Shown here piece by piece: positions 9,357 to 20,436 of a stretch of DNA of 64,000 nt; the first letter of the stretch is position 1; every line of letters starts with the position of its first letter. The stretch covers positions 548,501-612,500 of the forward strand of contig NZ_JAUALB010000001.1 in the NCBI RefSeq assembly GCF_030345795.1, read 5' to 3'. This DNA comes from Micromonospora sp. WMMA1363 (GTDB taxonomy: Bacteria > Actinomycetota > Actinomycetes > Mycobacteriales > Micromonosporaceae). The translations under genes and the position numbers were made by a program. Under the pieces are notes generated by a model. That model searched no databases and had not been told where the DNA came from. It saw only the letters and a list, made by a program, of their open reading frames with translations.

Positions 9357-10348
9357 ATGAGCCTCACCACCGATCTCACCTGCGCCCAGGCCAAAGCCGC
9401 CACGTTGATCGAGGCGCTGCCCTGGCTGGCCCGTTACTCCGGCTCGACCGTCGTGGTCAAGTACGGCGGCAACGCGATGGTCGACCCGGAGCTGCAACGG
9501 GCGTTCGCCGCCGACATGGTGTTCCTGCGCTACGCTGGCCTGAAGCCCGTGGTGGTGCACGGCGGGGGCCCGCAGATCTCGGCGATGCTCGGCCGGCTCG
9601 GCATCAGCAGCGAGTTCCGGGGCGGCCTGCGGGTCACCACCGCCGAGGCGATGGACGTGGTCCGGATGGTGCTCGTCGGCCAGGTCGGCCGGGAACTGGT
9701 CGGGCTGATCAACGCGCACGGCCCGTTCGCCGTCGGCCTCTCCGGCGAGGACGCCGGCCTGTTCACCGCGGTGCGACGGCCCGCGTACGTCGACGGGCAA
9801 CCGATCGACGTCGGCCAGGTCGGCGACGTGGAGTCGGTGGACGTCTCAGCGGTCACCGACCTGATCGCGGCCGGCCGGATCCCGGTCATCTCGACCGTCG
9901 CGCCCGACGCCGACGGCGTGCTGCACAACCTCAACGCGGACACCGCCGCCGCCGCGCTCGCGGTCGCCCTGCAGGCTCGCAAGCTGGTTGTCCTCACCGA
10001 CGTGCCCGGCCTCTACACCGACTGGCCGGACACCGGCAGCCTGGTCAGCGAGATCAGCGCGGCCGAGTTGGCGAGGCTGCTGCCGTCCCTGGAGTCGGGC
10101 ATGGTTCCGAAGATGGAGGCCTGTCTGCGGGCGGTGCGTGGCGGGGTGCCCGCCGCGCACGTCGTCGACGGCCGCGTCGCCCACTCCACGCTGCTGGAGG
10201 TGTTCACGTCGGAAGGCTTCGGAACGATGGTCGTGAGCGCGAGGAGTGAGCTTGCGAGCCCCGCAGTCGCGAACGGGGAAGGTGTCGTGAGCGCGAGGAG
10301 TGAGCTTGCGAGCCCCGCAGTCGCGAACAGGGAAGGCACGGTCTCGTC

Positions 10349-10352
<4 letters not shown>
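9357..10352 (+). CDS. argB: Acetylglutamate kinase with repeat-extended C-terminus
   Basis: Second step of arginine synthesis: ATP-dependent phosphorylation of N-acetylglutamate, usually feedback-inhibited by arginine. Core motifs are [18 protein letters not shown], the [10 protein letters not shown] region and GMVPKMEAC. The enzyme homology ends at [13 protein letters not shown]. About 39 further residues then come from two 54-bp tandem repeats read as [16 protein letters not shown] and [16 protein letters not shown], so the product is 331 residues against about 290-300 usual. ATG 9357 is the conserved start but its purine tract (about 9335-9344) is distant; GTG 9294, overlapping the argJ stop, is in frame and could also be used. 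Stop and argD start overlap (ATGA). Confidence 0.93.
10230..10337 (+). repeat. Two 54-bp direct repeats fused to the end of argB
   Basis: Copies at 10230-10283 and 10284-10337 differ at two positions only. Each begins GTCGTGAGCGCGAGGAGTGA and is 18 codons long, so the reading frame is kept. Each also carries an internal GTGA. Degenerate relatives lie at 4140, 9294, 14323 and possibly 7949, all at gene junctions of this region. Confidence 0.9.
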
Positions 10353-13108
<2,756 letters not shown>

Positions 13109-13112
<4 letters not shown>

Positions 13113-14320
13113 CCGAGCGGGTCGTCCTGGCGTACTCGGGAGGGCTGGACACCTCCGTCGCCATTCCGTACCTGGCCGAGCAGACCGGTGCCGAGGTGAT
13201 CGCCGTGGCGGTCGACGTCGGGCAGGGCGGCGAGGACCTGAACGCGATCCGACAGCGCGCGCTGGACTGCGGCGCGGTGGAGTCCGAGGTGGTCGACGCG
13301 CGCGACGAGTTCGCCGCCGACTACTGCCTCCCGGCGATTCGCGCCAACGCCCTCTACATGGACCGCTATCCGCTGGTCTCCGCGCTGAGCCGGCCGCTGA
13401 TCGTCAAGCACCTGGTCGCCGCGGCCCGCAAGCACGGCGGCACCATCGTGTCGCACGGCTGCACGGGCAAGGGCAACGACCAGGTCCGCTTCGAGGTCGG
13501 CCTGGGCGCGCTCGCTCCCGACCTGAGGATCGTCGCACCGGCCCGGGACTTCGCCTGGACCCGGGACAAGGCCATCGCCTTCGCTGAGGAGAAGGGCCTG
13601 CCGATCGACGTGACCGCGAAGTCGCCGTATTCGATCGACCAGAACCTGTGGGGCCGCGCCGTGGAGACCGGCTTCCTGGAGAACATCTGGAATGGCCCGA
13701 TCGAGAACCTGTACGCGTACACCGCGGATCCGGCGCAGGAGCGTGACGCCGACGAGGTGGTCATCACCTTCGACGCCGGTAACCCGGTCGCGATCGACGG
13801 TGAGACGGTCACCCCGTACCAGGCGATCGTGGAACTGAACCGGCGGGCCGGCGCCCAGGGCGTCGGCCGGCTGGACATGGTGGAGGACCGCCTGGTCGGT
13901 ATCAAGAGCCGCGAGGTGTACGAGGCGCCGGGCGCGATCGCCCTGATCACCGCGCACCAGGAGTTGGAGGCGGTGACCGTCGAGCGGGACCTGGCCCGGT
14001 TCAAGCGCGGCGTGGACCAGCGCTGGGGCGAGCTGGTCTACGACGGTCTCTGGTTCTCGCCGCTGAAGGATGCGCTGGACGCCTTCGTCGCCGATGCGCA
14101 GCAGCGCGTCTCTGGCGAGGTGCGGCTCACCCTGCACGGCGGCCGGGCCACCGTCACCGGCCGGCGTTCCGAGGCGAGCCTGTACGACTTCGGTCTGGCC
14201 ACGTACGACACGGGTGATACCTTCGACCAGTCGCTCGCCAAGGGATTCGTGCAGCTGTGGGGCCTGCCCAGCAAGATGGCCGCAGCCCGGGACGCCCGGT
14301 TGGGTGGGTCGGAGTCTTGA
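13109..14320 (+). CDS. argG: Argininosuccinate synthase
   Basis: It condenses citrulline and aspartate using ATP, giving AMP and PPi. The protein is 403 residues. [17 protein letters not shown] is the PP-loop; [15 protein letters not shown] and [10 protein letters not shown] are citrulline- and aspartate-binding segments. It is the type I enzyme of about 400 residues. ATG overlaps the argR stop. A degenerate junction repeat fills the gap to argH. Confidence 0.97.
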
Positions 14321-14322
14321 CC

Positions 14323-14390
14323 GTGCGGGCGAGGGCGCGCAGTGAACAAGCGCCGCGAGTGAGCCCCGCAGTCGGGAGCGAAGGGTGAGC
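14323..14390 (+). repeat. Degenerate junction repeat between argG and argH
   Basis: The block GCGAGTGAGCCCCGCAGTCG shares the GAGTGAGC and CCCCGCAGTCG cores of the 10230 repeat, and the stretch ends GGGTGAGC, which supplies the GTG start of argH. Confidence 0.6.
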
Positions 14391-15863
14391 GCTGCAACAA
14401 TGGGCGGGGTGGACGACAAGAGCCTGACCGAGAATAGCGCCGTCACCAACCGGACGAGCCTGTGGGGAGGCCGGTTCGCCGGTGGCCCAGCCGAGGCCCT
14501 CGCGCGACTGTCGGTGAGCGTGCAGTTCGACTGGCGCCTGGCGCCGTACGACATCGCGGGATCCCGGGCGCATGCCCGGGTCCTGGCCGGTGCCGGACTG
14601 CTCGACCCGGAGGAACTGGGGCGGATCCTGGCCGCCCTGGACGACCTGGAGGCGGCCTGCGCCTCCGGGCAGTTCCGCCCCACGGTCGACGACGAGGACG
14701 TGCACACCGCCCTGGAACGCGGCCTGCTGGAGCGGCTCGGCAGCCTCGGCGGCAAGCTGCGTGCCGGGCGGTCCCGAAACGACCAGGTCGCCACCGACCT
14801 GCGGCTCTACCTGCGCGACCATGCTCGCGGTGTGGCCGCTCGGCTGGTCGAGCTGGCCGAGGCACTGGTCGAGCAGGCGGAGCGGCACGTGGACACCGCC
14901 GCGCCGGGCATGACGCACCTCCAGCACGCCCAGCCGGTCACCTTCGGGCACTGGCTGCTCGCCCACGTGCAGCCGCTCCTGCGTGACCTGGAACGGCTGC
15001 GTGACTGGGACCACCGCACCGCGATCAGCCCGCTCGGCGCCGGCGCGTTGGCCGGCTCGGGTCTGCCGTTGGACCCGGTGGCGGTCTCCAAGGAACTGGG
15101 CTTCCGGACGTCCTTCGCCAACTCGATGGACGCCGTCGCCGACCGGGACTTCGTCGCCGAGCTCCTCTTCTGCACCGCGCTGATCGGCGTGCACCTGTCC
15201 CGGCTCGGTGAGGAGGTGGTGCTCTGGACGTCGCAGGAGTTCGGCTGGGTCGAGCTGGACGACGCCTTCGCCACCGGTTCGTCGATCATGCCGCAGAAGA
15301 AGAACGCGGACATCGCCGAACTGGCCCGGGGCAAGTCCGGCCGGCTCGTCGGTGGCCTGATGAGCGTGCTCACCATGCTCAAGGGCCTGCCGATGACGTA
15401 CGACCGGGACATGCAGGAGGACAAGGAGCCGGCCTTCGACGCGGTCGACACCCTGGAGTTGCTGCTACCCGCGCTCGCCGGCATGGTTTCCACGATGACG
15501 GTCCGGGTCGACCGGTTGGTCGCTGCCGCGCCGGTCGGCTTCTCCCTCGCCACCGAGGTGGCCGACTGGCTGGTTCGCAAGGGTGTGCCGTTCCGCGACG
15601 CGCACGAGATCACCGGCAAGCTGGTGGCACTCTGCGTCGCCCGGGGCTGTGCCCTCGACGAGGTCTCCGACGGCGACCTGGCGGCGGTCAGCGAACACCT
15701 CGACCCGTCGGTGCGGGACGTGCTCTCGGTGCGCTCCGCCCTGGCGGCTCGGACCACGCCCGGCTCCACCGGCCCCGGCCCGGTCGCCGACCAGCTCGCG
15801 ACCGCTGCCGACCAGCTCGTCGGCTGGAAGGAGTGGGCGGCCGAGCGGGTCGTCCCCCGCTGA
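14385..15863 (+). CDS. argH: Argininosuccinate lyase
   Basis: Last step of the pathway: cleavage of argininosuccinate to arginine and fumarate. The protein is 492 residues from GTG 14385, with ATG 14400 as the alternative (487). The fumarase/ASL superfamily signature is GSSIMPQKKNADIAELARGK, with catalytic Ser in the SSIM loop. The LWGGRFAGG opening and MTHLQHAQPVTFGHWLLA are also diagnostic. The first 25 residues before LWGGRF are variable and partly repeat-derived. Last gene of the operon; no clear terminator follows at once. Confidence 0.95.
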   Translation: MSAATMGGVDDKSLTENSAVTNRTSLWGGRFAGGPAEALARLSVSVQFDWRLAPYDIAGSRAHARVLAGAGLLDPEELGRILAALDDLEAACASGQFRPTVDDEDVHTALERGLLERLGSLGGKLRAGRSRNDQVATDLRLYLRDHARGVAARLVELAEALVEQAERHVDTAAPGMTHLQHAQPVTFGHWLLAHVQPLLRDLERLRDWDHRTAISPLGAGALAGSGLPLDPVAVSKELGFRTSFANSMDAVADRDFVAELLFCTALIGVHLSRLGEEVVLWTSQEFGWVELDDAFATGSSIMPQKKNADIAELARGKSGRLVGGLMSVLTMLKGLPMTYDRDMQEDKEPAFDAVDTLELLLPALAGMVSTMTVRVDRLVAAAPVGFSLATEVADWLVRKGVPFRDAHEITGKLVALCVARGCALDEVSDGDLAAVSEHLDPSVRDVLSVRSALAARTTPGSTGPGPVADQLATAADQLVGWKEWAAERVVPR

Positions 15864-15956
15864 CCCGCCGCACGTTGCCCGGCCGCGGCTTTGGCGGTGG
15901 CGTCGGTGGCGTTGACCCTGGCTGGCGGTCAGCGCGTCGGAGAGGAGACATGTCGC

Positions 15957-16013
15957 GTCGGAGCGGTATTCCTGACAGGAATATCTATGCCTGCCAGGAA
16001 TACCGCTCCTGAC
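15957..16013. promoter_or_regulatory. Compound palindrome of CCTG-N-CAGG sites
   Basis: TATTCCTG 15967-15974 and CAGGAATA 15976-15983 form an 8-bp-arm palindrome centred at 15975. A second CCTG-C-CAGG site is centred at 15994, 19 bp away, and repeats CAGGAATA. Together they make a 15-bp-arm inverted repeat: GGAGCGGTATTCCTG 15960-15974 with CAGGAATACCGCTCC 15995-16009. Two operator-like sites about two helical turns apart suggest tandem binding of a dimeric regulator. A long RNA hairpin terminator after argH is the alternative, but no T-tract follows. Confidence 0.65.
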
Positions 16014-16088
16014 GGTCAGTGTGTCTTCGGACGGCTCACCGGCAACGGCCACCCACCGCCGTGGGGTCGGCCATCGCCGCAGGGCCGC

Positions 16089-16445
16089 TCACGCCGGGGG
16101 CCGCTCACGCTTCGGCAGCTTGGCCACCACCGCGTCGTACGAGGCGTCGACCGCCACGGTCAGCTCCTCGTCCTCGATCTCGCCGTCCAGGCGCAGCGTG
16201 TTCCACCCGGACCGGCCGATGTACGGCGACGGTTTCGCGTCGGCCGGGTACCGGTGGATCCACTCGTCGGCGACGTCCCGGCTCGGGCCGCACTTCACCC
16301 CGACCCTCGGCTCCCCATCGGGAGAGCCGAGAAAGGCGAAGATCCGGCTGCCCACCTTGACCACCTCGTCGCCCTCCCACGGCTGGTCGAGCCAGGCGCC
16401 CGACTTGCCCAGGCAGTATGCTCGCATCTCCTCGCGCTCCATCAC
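16089..16445 (-). CDS. MmcQ/YjbR-family protein
   Basis: A 118-residue protein with the family's opening AYCLGKSGAWLDQPWEGDEVV, a VKCGP segment and a WNTLRLDGEIEDEEL C-terminal segment. The family has a CyaY-like fold and is often called DNA-binding, but its biochemical role is not settled. Two Met codons lie near the start. It faces the argH end and the compound palindrome at 15957-16013, which lies beyond its stop. It is a single gene; no operon partner is evident. Confidence 0.85.
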   Translation of the reverse strand: MMEREEMRAYCLGKSGAWLDQPWEGDEVVKVGSRIFAFLGSPDGEPRVGVKCGPSRDVADEWIHRYPADAKPSPYIGRSGWNTLRLDGEIEDEELTVAVDASYDAVVAKLPKRERPPA

Positions 16446-16613
16446 ACCCTCCCGCCGGCCGGCTCACGTTCGCCCAGTCTCCTACGCTCGCCGTCGTGAA
16501 TCCCATCAGCTCACCGACGGGGTCGAGACGATCCCGCGCTGTTGCGCGGACCGGTAGGGCATCGACCGATTCGGGCACCTGATGCGGTCGGCCTCCGTCG
16601 GGTAGACCCGCCC

Positions 16614-17366
16614 TCAGATGCGGACCGCCACCGCCGCACCCGTCAGGGGCGCGGCGAGCCGGCCAAGCACGGTCCGGAGTCCGAGTCGCCAAGCGACCAC
16701 GCCAACCCCGACCGCCAGGGCGATGAACCCGGCTCGGCTCAGCGCCGCGCCGACCCCGGTCGGCATCAGGTAGACCGCCGCGGCGAGTAGCGGTGAGCGT
16801 GGCCGGGCCACCAGCGTCGCGAGTGCCAGCACCGCCAGCGCGGCGAGCAGTGCGGCAGCGGCATTGGGGTAGGTGAACAGCGAGGCGCCCCGCCAGAGCC
16901 GGCCCTCCACCGGTACGGCGAACCGGGACAGGTGTCCGGCCACTCCTGCCCAGCCGGTCAAACCCACCGCCGCACCGGCGACGATCAGGGTCTCGGCGAG
17001 CCGGATCCGGTGGGCTGTGGTGGCGTGGACGACCAGTGACGACGCCAGCCAGAAGCTGAGCAGCGTGGCCGCGTACCCCGCTGCGACGGGGTAGCTCTCC
17101 GCGGGCACCGCCCGTACCAGTGCCCAGGTCGCCAGCGTGGCACACGACAGGGCCAGCGGGCGCAGCAGCCGGGGCGGCCGGCGCCACAGCGCAGGTGTCA
17201 CCGCGGCGGCGAGGGTAGGCGTGAGCAGGAGGACCCGGCCCGGCGGGTAGTAGGCGCCCTGGGCCGCGATGCCGGCGGCCAGTGCGGTTGTCAGCAGTAC
17301 CACTCCAGCCGGCAGGCCACGTTCCACTATGGAACGTGGCCCGAGTCGCAGTGCGGTGCCTACCAT
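16614..17366 (-). CDS. Short membrane protein, possibly a truncated O-antigen ligase-type protein
   Basis: The protein is 250 residues with about seven hydrophobic segments. [20 protein letters not shown] and [12 protein letters not shown] resemble the first half of Wzy/O-antigen ligase proteins, which normally run to 400-600 residues and continue with the Wzy_C loop. Here the frame stops right after GAAVAVRI, and no continuation was seen in the other minus-strand frames. It could be a truncated gene or a distinct short family. A perfect 10-bp-arm hairpin lies in its first 50 bases. It is divergent from the DNA glycosylase gene. Confidence 0.5.
   Translation of the reverse strand: MVGTALRLGPRSIVERGLPAGVVLLTTALAAGIAAQGAYYPPGRVLLLTPTLAAAVTPALWRRPPRLLRPLALSCATLATWALVRAVPAESYPVAAGYAATLLSFWLASSLVVHATTAHRIRLAETLIVAGAAVGLTGWAGVAGHLSRFAVPVEGRLWRGASLFTYPNAAAALLAALAVLALATLVARPRSPLLAAAVYLMPTGVGAALSRAGFIALAVGVGVVAWRLGLRTVLGRLAAPLTGAAVAVRI
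17317..17339. repeat. Perfect inverted repeat inside the start of the short membrane gene
   Basis: CCACGTTCCA 17317-17326 and TGGAACGTGG 17330-17339 are separated by CTA. The stem would form in the mRNA 27-50 bases after the ATG at 17366, where it could hinder translation, or serve as an operator. Confidence 0.6.
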
Positions 17367-17458
17367 CGACCTCCCCCGCGTCGCCGTCCCCGAATGGGCT
17401 ACGGGGACTACACAAGGAGGCGGCAGGGGTGGTTGCGGTCGGGAAGGTAACGCCTGGC

Positions 17459-17502
17459 CCTATCCCTAGCCCGGGCGACCCACGTCACGGCCGGGATAGG
17501 GT
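17459..17502 (+). promoter_or_regulatory. Leaderless -10 with flanking inverted repeat before the glycosylase
   Basis: TAGGGT 17497-17502 lies seven bases before GTG 17510, the spacing of actinobacterial leaderless transcripts. CCTATCCC 17459-17466 and GGGATAGG 17493-17500 are perfect 8-bp arms, the right arm overlapping the -10. It may be an operator. Confidence 0.4.
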
Positions 17503-17509
17503 CTCAGCC

Positions 17510-18166
17510 GTGGTGGCGTACCCCGAACGACGGTTCGACGATCTCGCGCGGTTGGCCGACCTGCTCGTCGGGCCGGTCGTGCCGGCGGCGCGTGGCCTGC
17601 TCGGCGCCCGGCTCTGCGCCGGCGGGGTCAGCGTCCGGATCACCGAGGTCGAGGCGTACGCGGGCATGGCCGGCGACCCGCCCTCGCACGCCCACCGGGG
17701 GCGCACACCCCGCAACGCGGTGATGTTCGGCCCGGCCGGGCGCGCCTACGTCTACTTCACCTACGGCATGCACTGGTGCGTGAACGTGGTGACCGGGCCG
17801 GACGGGGAGGCGTCGGCGGTGCTGCTACGGGCCGGCGAGGTGGTCGAGGGTCTCGACGTGGCCCGGGCACGGCGGAGCGCCGTACGCCGGGACGCGGACC
17901 TCGCGCGCGGACCGGCCCGGCTCTGCGCGGCGCTGGGGATCGACAAGTCGGTGTACGGCCGCTACCTGCTCGGCGACGGGCCGGCGCGGCTGCGTCCGGC
18001 GGCCGATCCGGTTCCGGCGGAGGCGGTGAGCGCCGGCCCGCGCGTCGGGGTGACCGGCGCGCACGACGTGCCGTGGCGGTTCTGGATCGCCGGCGACCCG
18101 ACGGTCAGTGCCTACCGCCGCCACGTCCCCCGGCGGCGTGGTGCCGACCCGGACCGGCCGGCGTAG
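17510..18166 (+). CDS. mpg: DNA-3-methyladenine glycosylase, AAG/Mpg family
   Basis: It removes alkylated purines in base-excision repair. The protein is 218 residues. [33 protein letters not shown] (catalytic Glu in the first part), [18 protein letters not shown] and [14 protein letters not shown] follow the family order. GTG 17510 fits the family N-terminus and a leaderless promoter. An in-frame GTG 17429 with AAGGAGG nearby would add 27 residues, but that stretch has low third-position GC and no likeness. In other actinobacteria this gene sits near tyrS, so it is probably part of the old argH-tyrS order. Confidence 0.88.
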   Translation: MVAYPERRFDDLARLADLLVGPVVPAARGLLGARLCAGGVSVRITEVEAYAGMAGDPPSHAHRGRTPRNAVMFGPAGRAYVYFTYGMHWCVNVVTGPDGEASAVLLRAGEVVEGLDVARARRSAVRRDADLARGPARLCAALGIDKSVYGRYLLGDGPARLRPAADPVPAEAVSAGPRVGVTGAHDVPWRFWIAGDPTVSAYRRHVPRRRGADPDRPA

Positions 18167-18577
18167 GAAGACACCCGGCAGGCCAGCGACGTCGTACGCG
18201 TACCGGGTCAGCACCGGACAGGCACTGCGGTGGATCCTTCGTCGGAGCAGCGCCATCCCTTGACCAGCCGGACAGCCTTGAGTCTGTGCTGACCAGCGCG
18301 TTGCTCCGACACCCGTGAACAGTCGCCGCACCTTGCCGCTGTCGAGTCATCAGCGGGGCGTGCGAAGTAGGCAGGCCCGGGGCGGGTGCTGGGCTCCGGC
18401 GCGGTCGACCCGAACGACGTGCGTCGTCCCCGCCCGCCTCGGCTGCCGTACGTGAACCAGGGAGCGACGTGAACTCGATCGCTGAGCGGGGGGCACCGCA
18501 GCGATGATCCATGTGACCGGAGAACGCCTCCATACACCTGCGCGGCAAGAGTCCACGGGGCTTGGCCGATTGGCAAT
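18167..18577. other. Gene-free stretch before the GntR gene
   Basis: About 410 bases. GTCGGAGCA 18241-18249 and TGCTCCGAC 18302-18310 are perfect 9-bp inverted arms around a 52-base gap, the only structure noticed. No coding segment with family likeness was found on either strand. Confidence 0.5.
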
Positions 18578-18594
18578 TGACATCTAACATGTCA
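18578..18594. promoter_or_regulatory. GntR-type operator over the regulator's start
   Basis: TGACATCTAACATGTCA is an inverted repeat (TGACAT, 5-base spacer, ATGTCA) that overlaps the proposed ATG of the GntR gene at 18589. FadR-subfamily regulators bind such palindromes, so self-repression is likely. It also includes a TTGACA at 18577-18582. Confidence 0.6.
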
Positions 18595-19281
18595 GTTGTG
18601 GATCTCAAAGCGGTGGGCCGGACCCTCCTGCGTGACCAGGCGTACGCCGCCATCAGGTCGGCGATCGTCGCCGGGACGCTCGCGCCCGGCCAGGTGGTGC
18701 GCGACCGGGACCTCGCCGAGCGGCTGGGCTTCTCCCGGGCGCCCGTCCGCGACGCCCTCGCCCGGCTCGCCGACGAGGGGCTGGTCGAGTCCAAGCCGCA
18801 GAGCCACACCCGGGTCACGCCGCTGATCCTGCGCGACGTCCGCGACGCCCTGGTCGTCGTGCGGACGATGCACGAGGTGGCGGCCCGCGCGGCGGTGCAC
18901 CGGCTGAGCCCGGCCGACCTCGACACGATGCGCGCGGCCAACACCGAGTTCGCCCGGGCCGTGCGCGCAGGCGACGTGGAGCGCGCGCTGACCGCCGACG
19001 ACAGCCTGCACGACGTTCTCGTGGTGGCCGGCGGCAACCGGGCGGTCGCCGCCACGATCGACCGCTACACCCCGCTCATCCGCCGACTCGAGCGGCAGCG
19101 GTTCGGGACCGTGCCCGGCGAGGGATCGATCCGCCGGCACGAGGCGCTGATCCAGGCGTGCGCGGCCCGCGACCCGGGCGCCGCCACCGAGATCACCGCC
19201 ACCATCTGGTCGAGCCTCGACGAGATCCTGCGCGCCGACGTCCAGCCGCTGTCCGACGAGCTTTCCGAGGAGACGCCATGA
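18589..19281 (+). CDS. GntR-family (FadR/FCD) regulator, likely control of acdS
   Basis: The protein is 230 residues. The N-terminal winged helix (about 10-80) contains [36 protein letters not shown] and [13 protein letters not shown]. The C-terminal all-helical FCD domain has the metal/ligand pattern with D and H residues ([29 protein letters not shown]). ATG 18589 is chosen from homology ([18 protein letters not shown] opens normally). There is no ribosome-binding site, and a palindrome covers the start. TTG/GTG codons just downstream are alternatives. The gene overlaps acdS by ATGA, so the two are co-transcribed. The effector may be ACC or another amino acid; that is inference. Confidence 0.85.
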   Translation: MSVVDLKAVGRTLLRDQAYAAIRSAIVAGTLAPGQVVRDRDLAERLGFSRAPVRDALARLADEGLVESKPQSHTRVTPLILRDVRDALVVVRTMHEVAARAAVHRLSPADLDTMRAANTEFARAVRAGDVERALTADDSLHDVLVVAGGNRAVAATIDRYTPLIRRLERQRFGTVPGEGSIRRHEALIQACAARDPGAATEITATIWSSLDEILRADVQPLSDELSEETP

Positions 19282-20303
19282 CCCCCACGCTCGACTCCTT
19301 CGCCCGGTACCCGCTGCTGTTCGGCCCGTCGCCGGTGCACCCGCTGGAGCGGCTCACCGCGCACCTCGGCGGCGCCCAGGTGTGGGCCAAGCGGGAGGAC
19401 TGCAACTCCGGCATCGCGTTCGGCGGCAACAAGACCCGCAAGCTGGAGTACCTGGTCGCCGAGGCGCTCGCGCGGGGCTGCGACACGCTGGTCTCGATCG
19501 GCGGCGTGCAGTCAAACCACACCCGGCAGGTCGCGGCCGTGGCGGCCCGGGCGGGGCTGCGCTGCGTCCTGGTCCAGGAGAGCTGGGTGGACTGGCCGGA
19601 CGCGGTCTACGACAAGGTCGGCAACATCCTGCTGTCCCGCCTGGCCGGGGCGGACGTCCGGCTGGTGCGCGCGGGCTTCGGCATCGGCTTCAAGGAGAGC
19701 TGGCAGCGGGCACTCCGGGAAATCGAGGAGGCCGGCGGGAAGCCGTACGCGATCCCGGCCGGCGCCTCCGACCACCGCCTCGGCGGCCTCGGCTTCGGCC
19801 GGTGGGCGTACGAGGTGGCCGAGCAGGAGCGCGAGCTGGGGGTCTTCTTCGACACCATCGTCGTCTGCTCGGTGACCGGCAGCACCCAGGCCGGCATGAT
19901 CGCCGGCTTCGCCGCCCTTGCGGCGGCCGGCGGTCGGCCCCGCCGGGTCATCGGCGTCGACGGCTCCGCCAAGCCGGCGGAGACCCGGGACCAGGTGGCC
20001 CGGATCGCCCGCGGCACCGCCGCCCTCATCGGGCTCGACCGACCGCTGACCGACGACGAGATCATCCTGGATGACCGCTACCACGCCGGCACGTACGGCA
20101 TCCCCGACGAGCGCACGCTCGACGCGATGCGGACCGCCGCGCGGACGGAGGGGATGATCACCGACCCGGTGTACGAGGGGAAGTCGATGGCCGGCCTCGT
20201 CGACCTGGTCGGCACCGGTGAGATCGGCCGGGACTCGACCGTGCTCTACGCGCACCTCGGCGGCCAGCCCGCGCTGAACGGCTACAGCGCGCTGTTCTCC
20301 TGA
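19278..20303 (+). CDS. acdS: 1-aminocyclopropane-1-carboxylate deaminase
   Basis: This PLP enzyme opens ACC, the plant ethylene precursor, to 2-oxobutyrate and ammonia. The protein is 341 residues, close to the characterised 338. [20 protein letters not shown] holds the PLP Lys. [20 protein letters not shown] and [12 protein letters not shown] follow. [10 protein letters not shown] keeps the Tyr-Glu pair and [14 protein letters not shown] the Leu that separate true ACC deaminases from D-cysteine desulfhydrases. ATG overlaps the GntR stop. Its presence suggests a plant-associated lifestyle. Confidence 0.92.
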   Translation: MTPTLDSFARYPLLFGPSPVHPLERLTAHLGGAQVWAKREDCNSGIAFGGNKTRKLEYLVAEALARGCDTLVSIGGVQSNHTRQVAAVAARAGLRCVLVQESWVDWPDAVYDKVGNILLSRLAGADVRLVRAGFGIGFKESWQRALREIEEAGGKPYAIPAGASDHRLGGLGFGRWAYEVAEQERELGVFFDTIVVCSVTGSTQAGMIAGFAALAAAGGRPRRVIGVDGSAKPAETRDQVARIARGTAALIGLDRPLTDDEIILDDRYHAGTYGIPDERTLDAMRTAARTEGMITDPVYEGKSMAGLVDLVGTGEIGRDSTVLYAHLGGQPALNGYSALFS

Positions 20304-20331
20304 GGCCGGTCACTCCAGTGAGCGGCGCGTC

Positions 20332-20412
20332 ATGCAGTTCGGGGTCTTCACCGTTGGTGACATCACGGTCGACCCGACCAACGGTCGGGAGCCGACGGAG
20401 CGTGAGCGGTCA
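20332..20412 (+). pseudogene. 5' remnant of an LLM-class flavin-dependent oxidoreductase
   Basis: ATG 20332 opens MQFGVFTVGDITVDPTNGRE, which continues as PTERER. This is the characteristic start of luciferase-like monooxygenases (MQFGVFTVGD-x-T-x-DP-T-GR-x-PTE). The likeness ends about residue 27 and the frame runs into unrelated sequence over the end of the next gene, stopping near 20500. It is best read as the stub left after deletion of most of a gene. Recognition rests on pattern memory of the family. Confidence 0.6.
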
Positions 20413-20436
20413 GCGCGTGTGCTCGACCAGCCCCGG

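Noticed and set aside
17429..17509. Upstream GTG start of the DNA glycosylase with a strong AAGGAGG
   Set aside because: The 27 extra codons have much lower third-position GC than the gene and no family match; GTG 17510 fits homology and a leaderless -10. Still possible.
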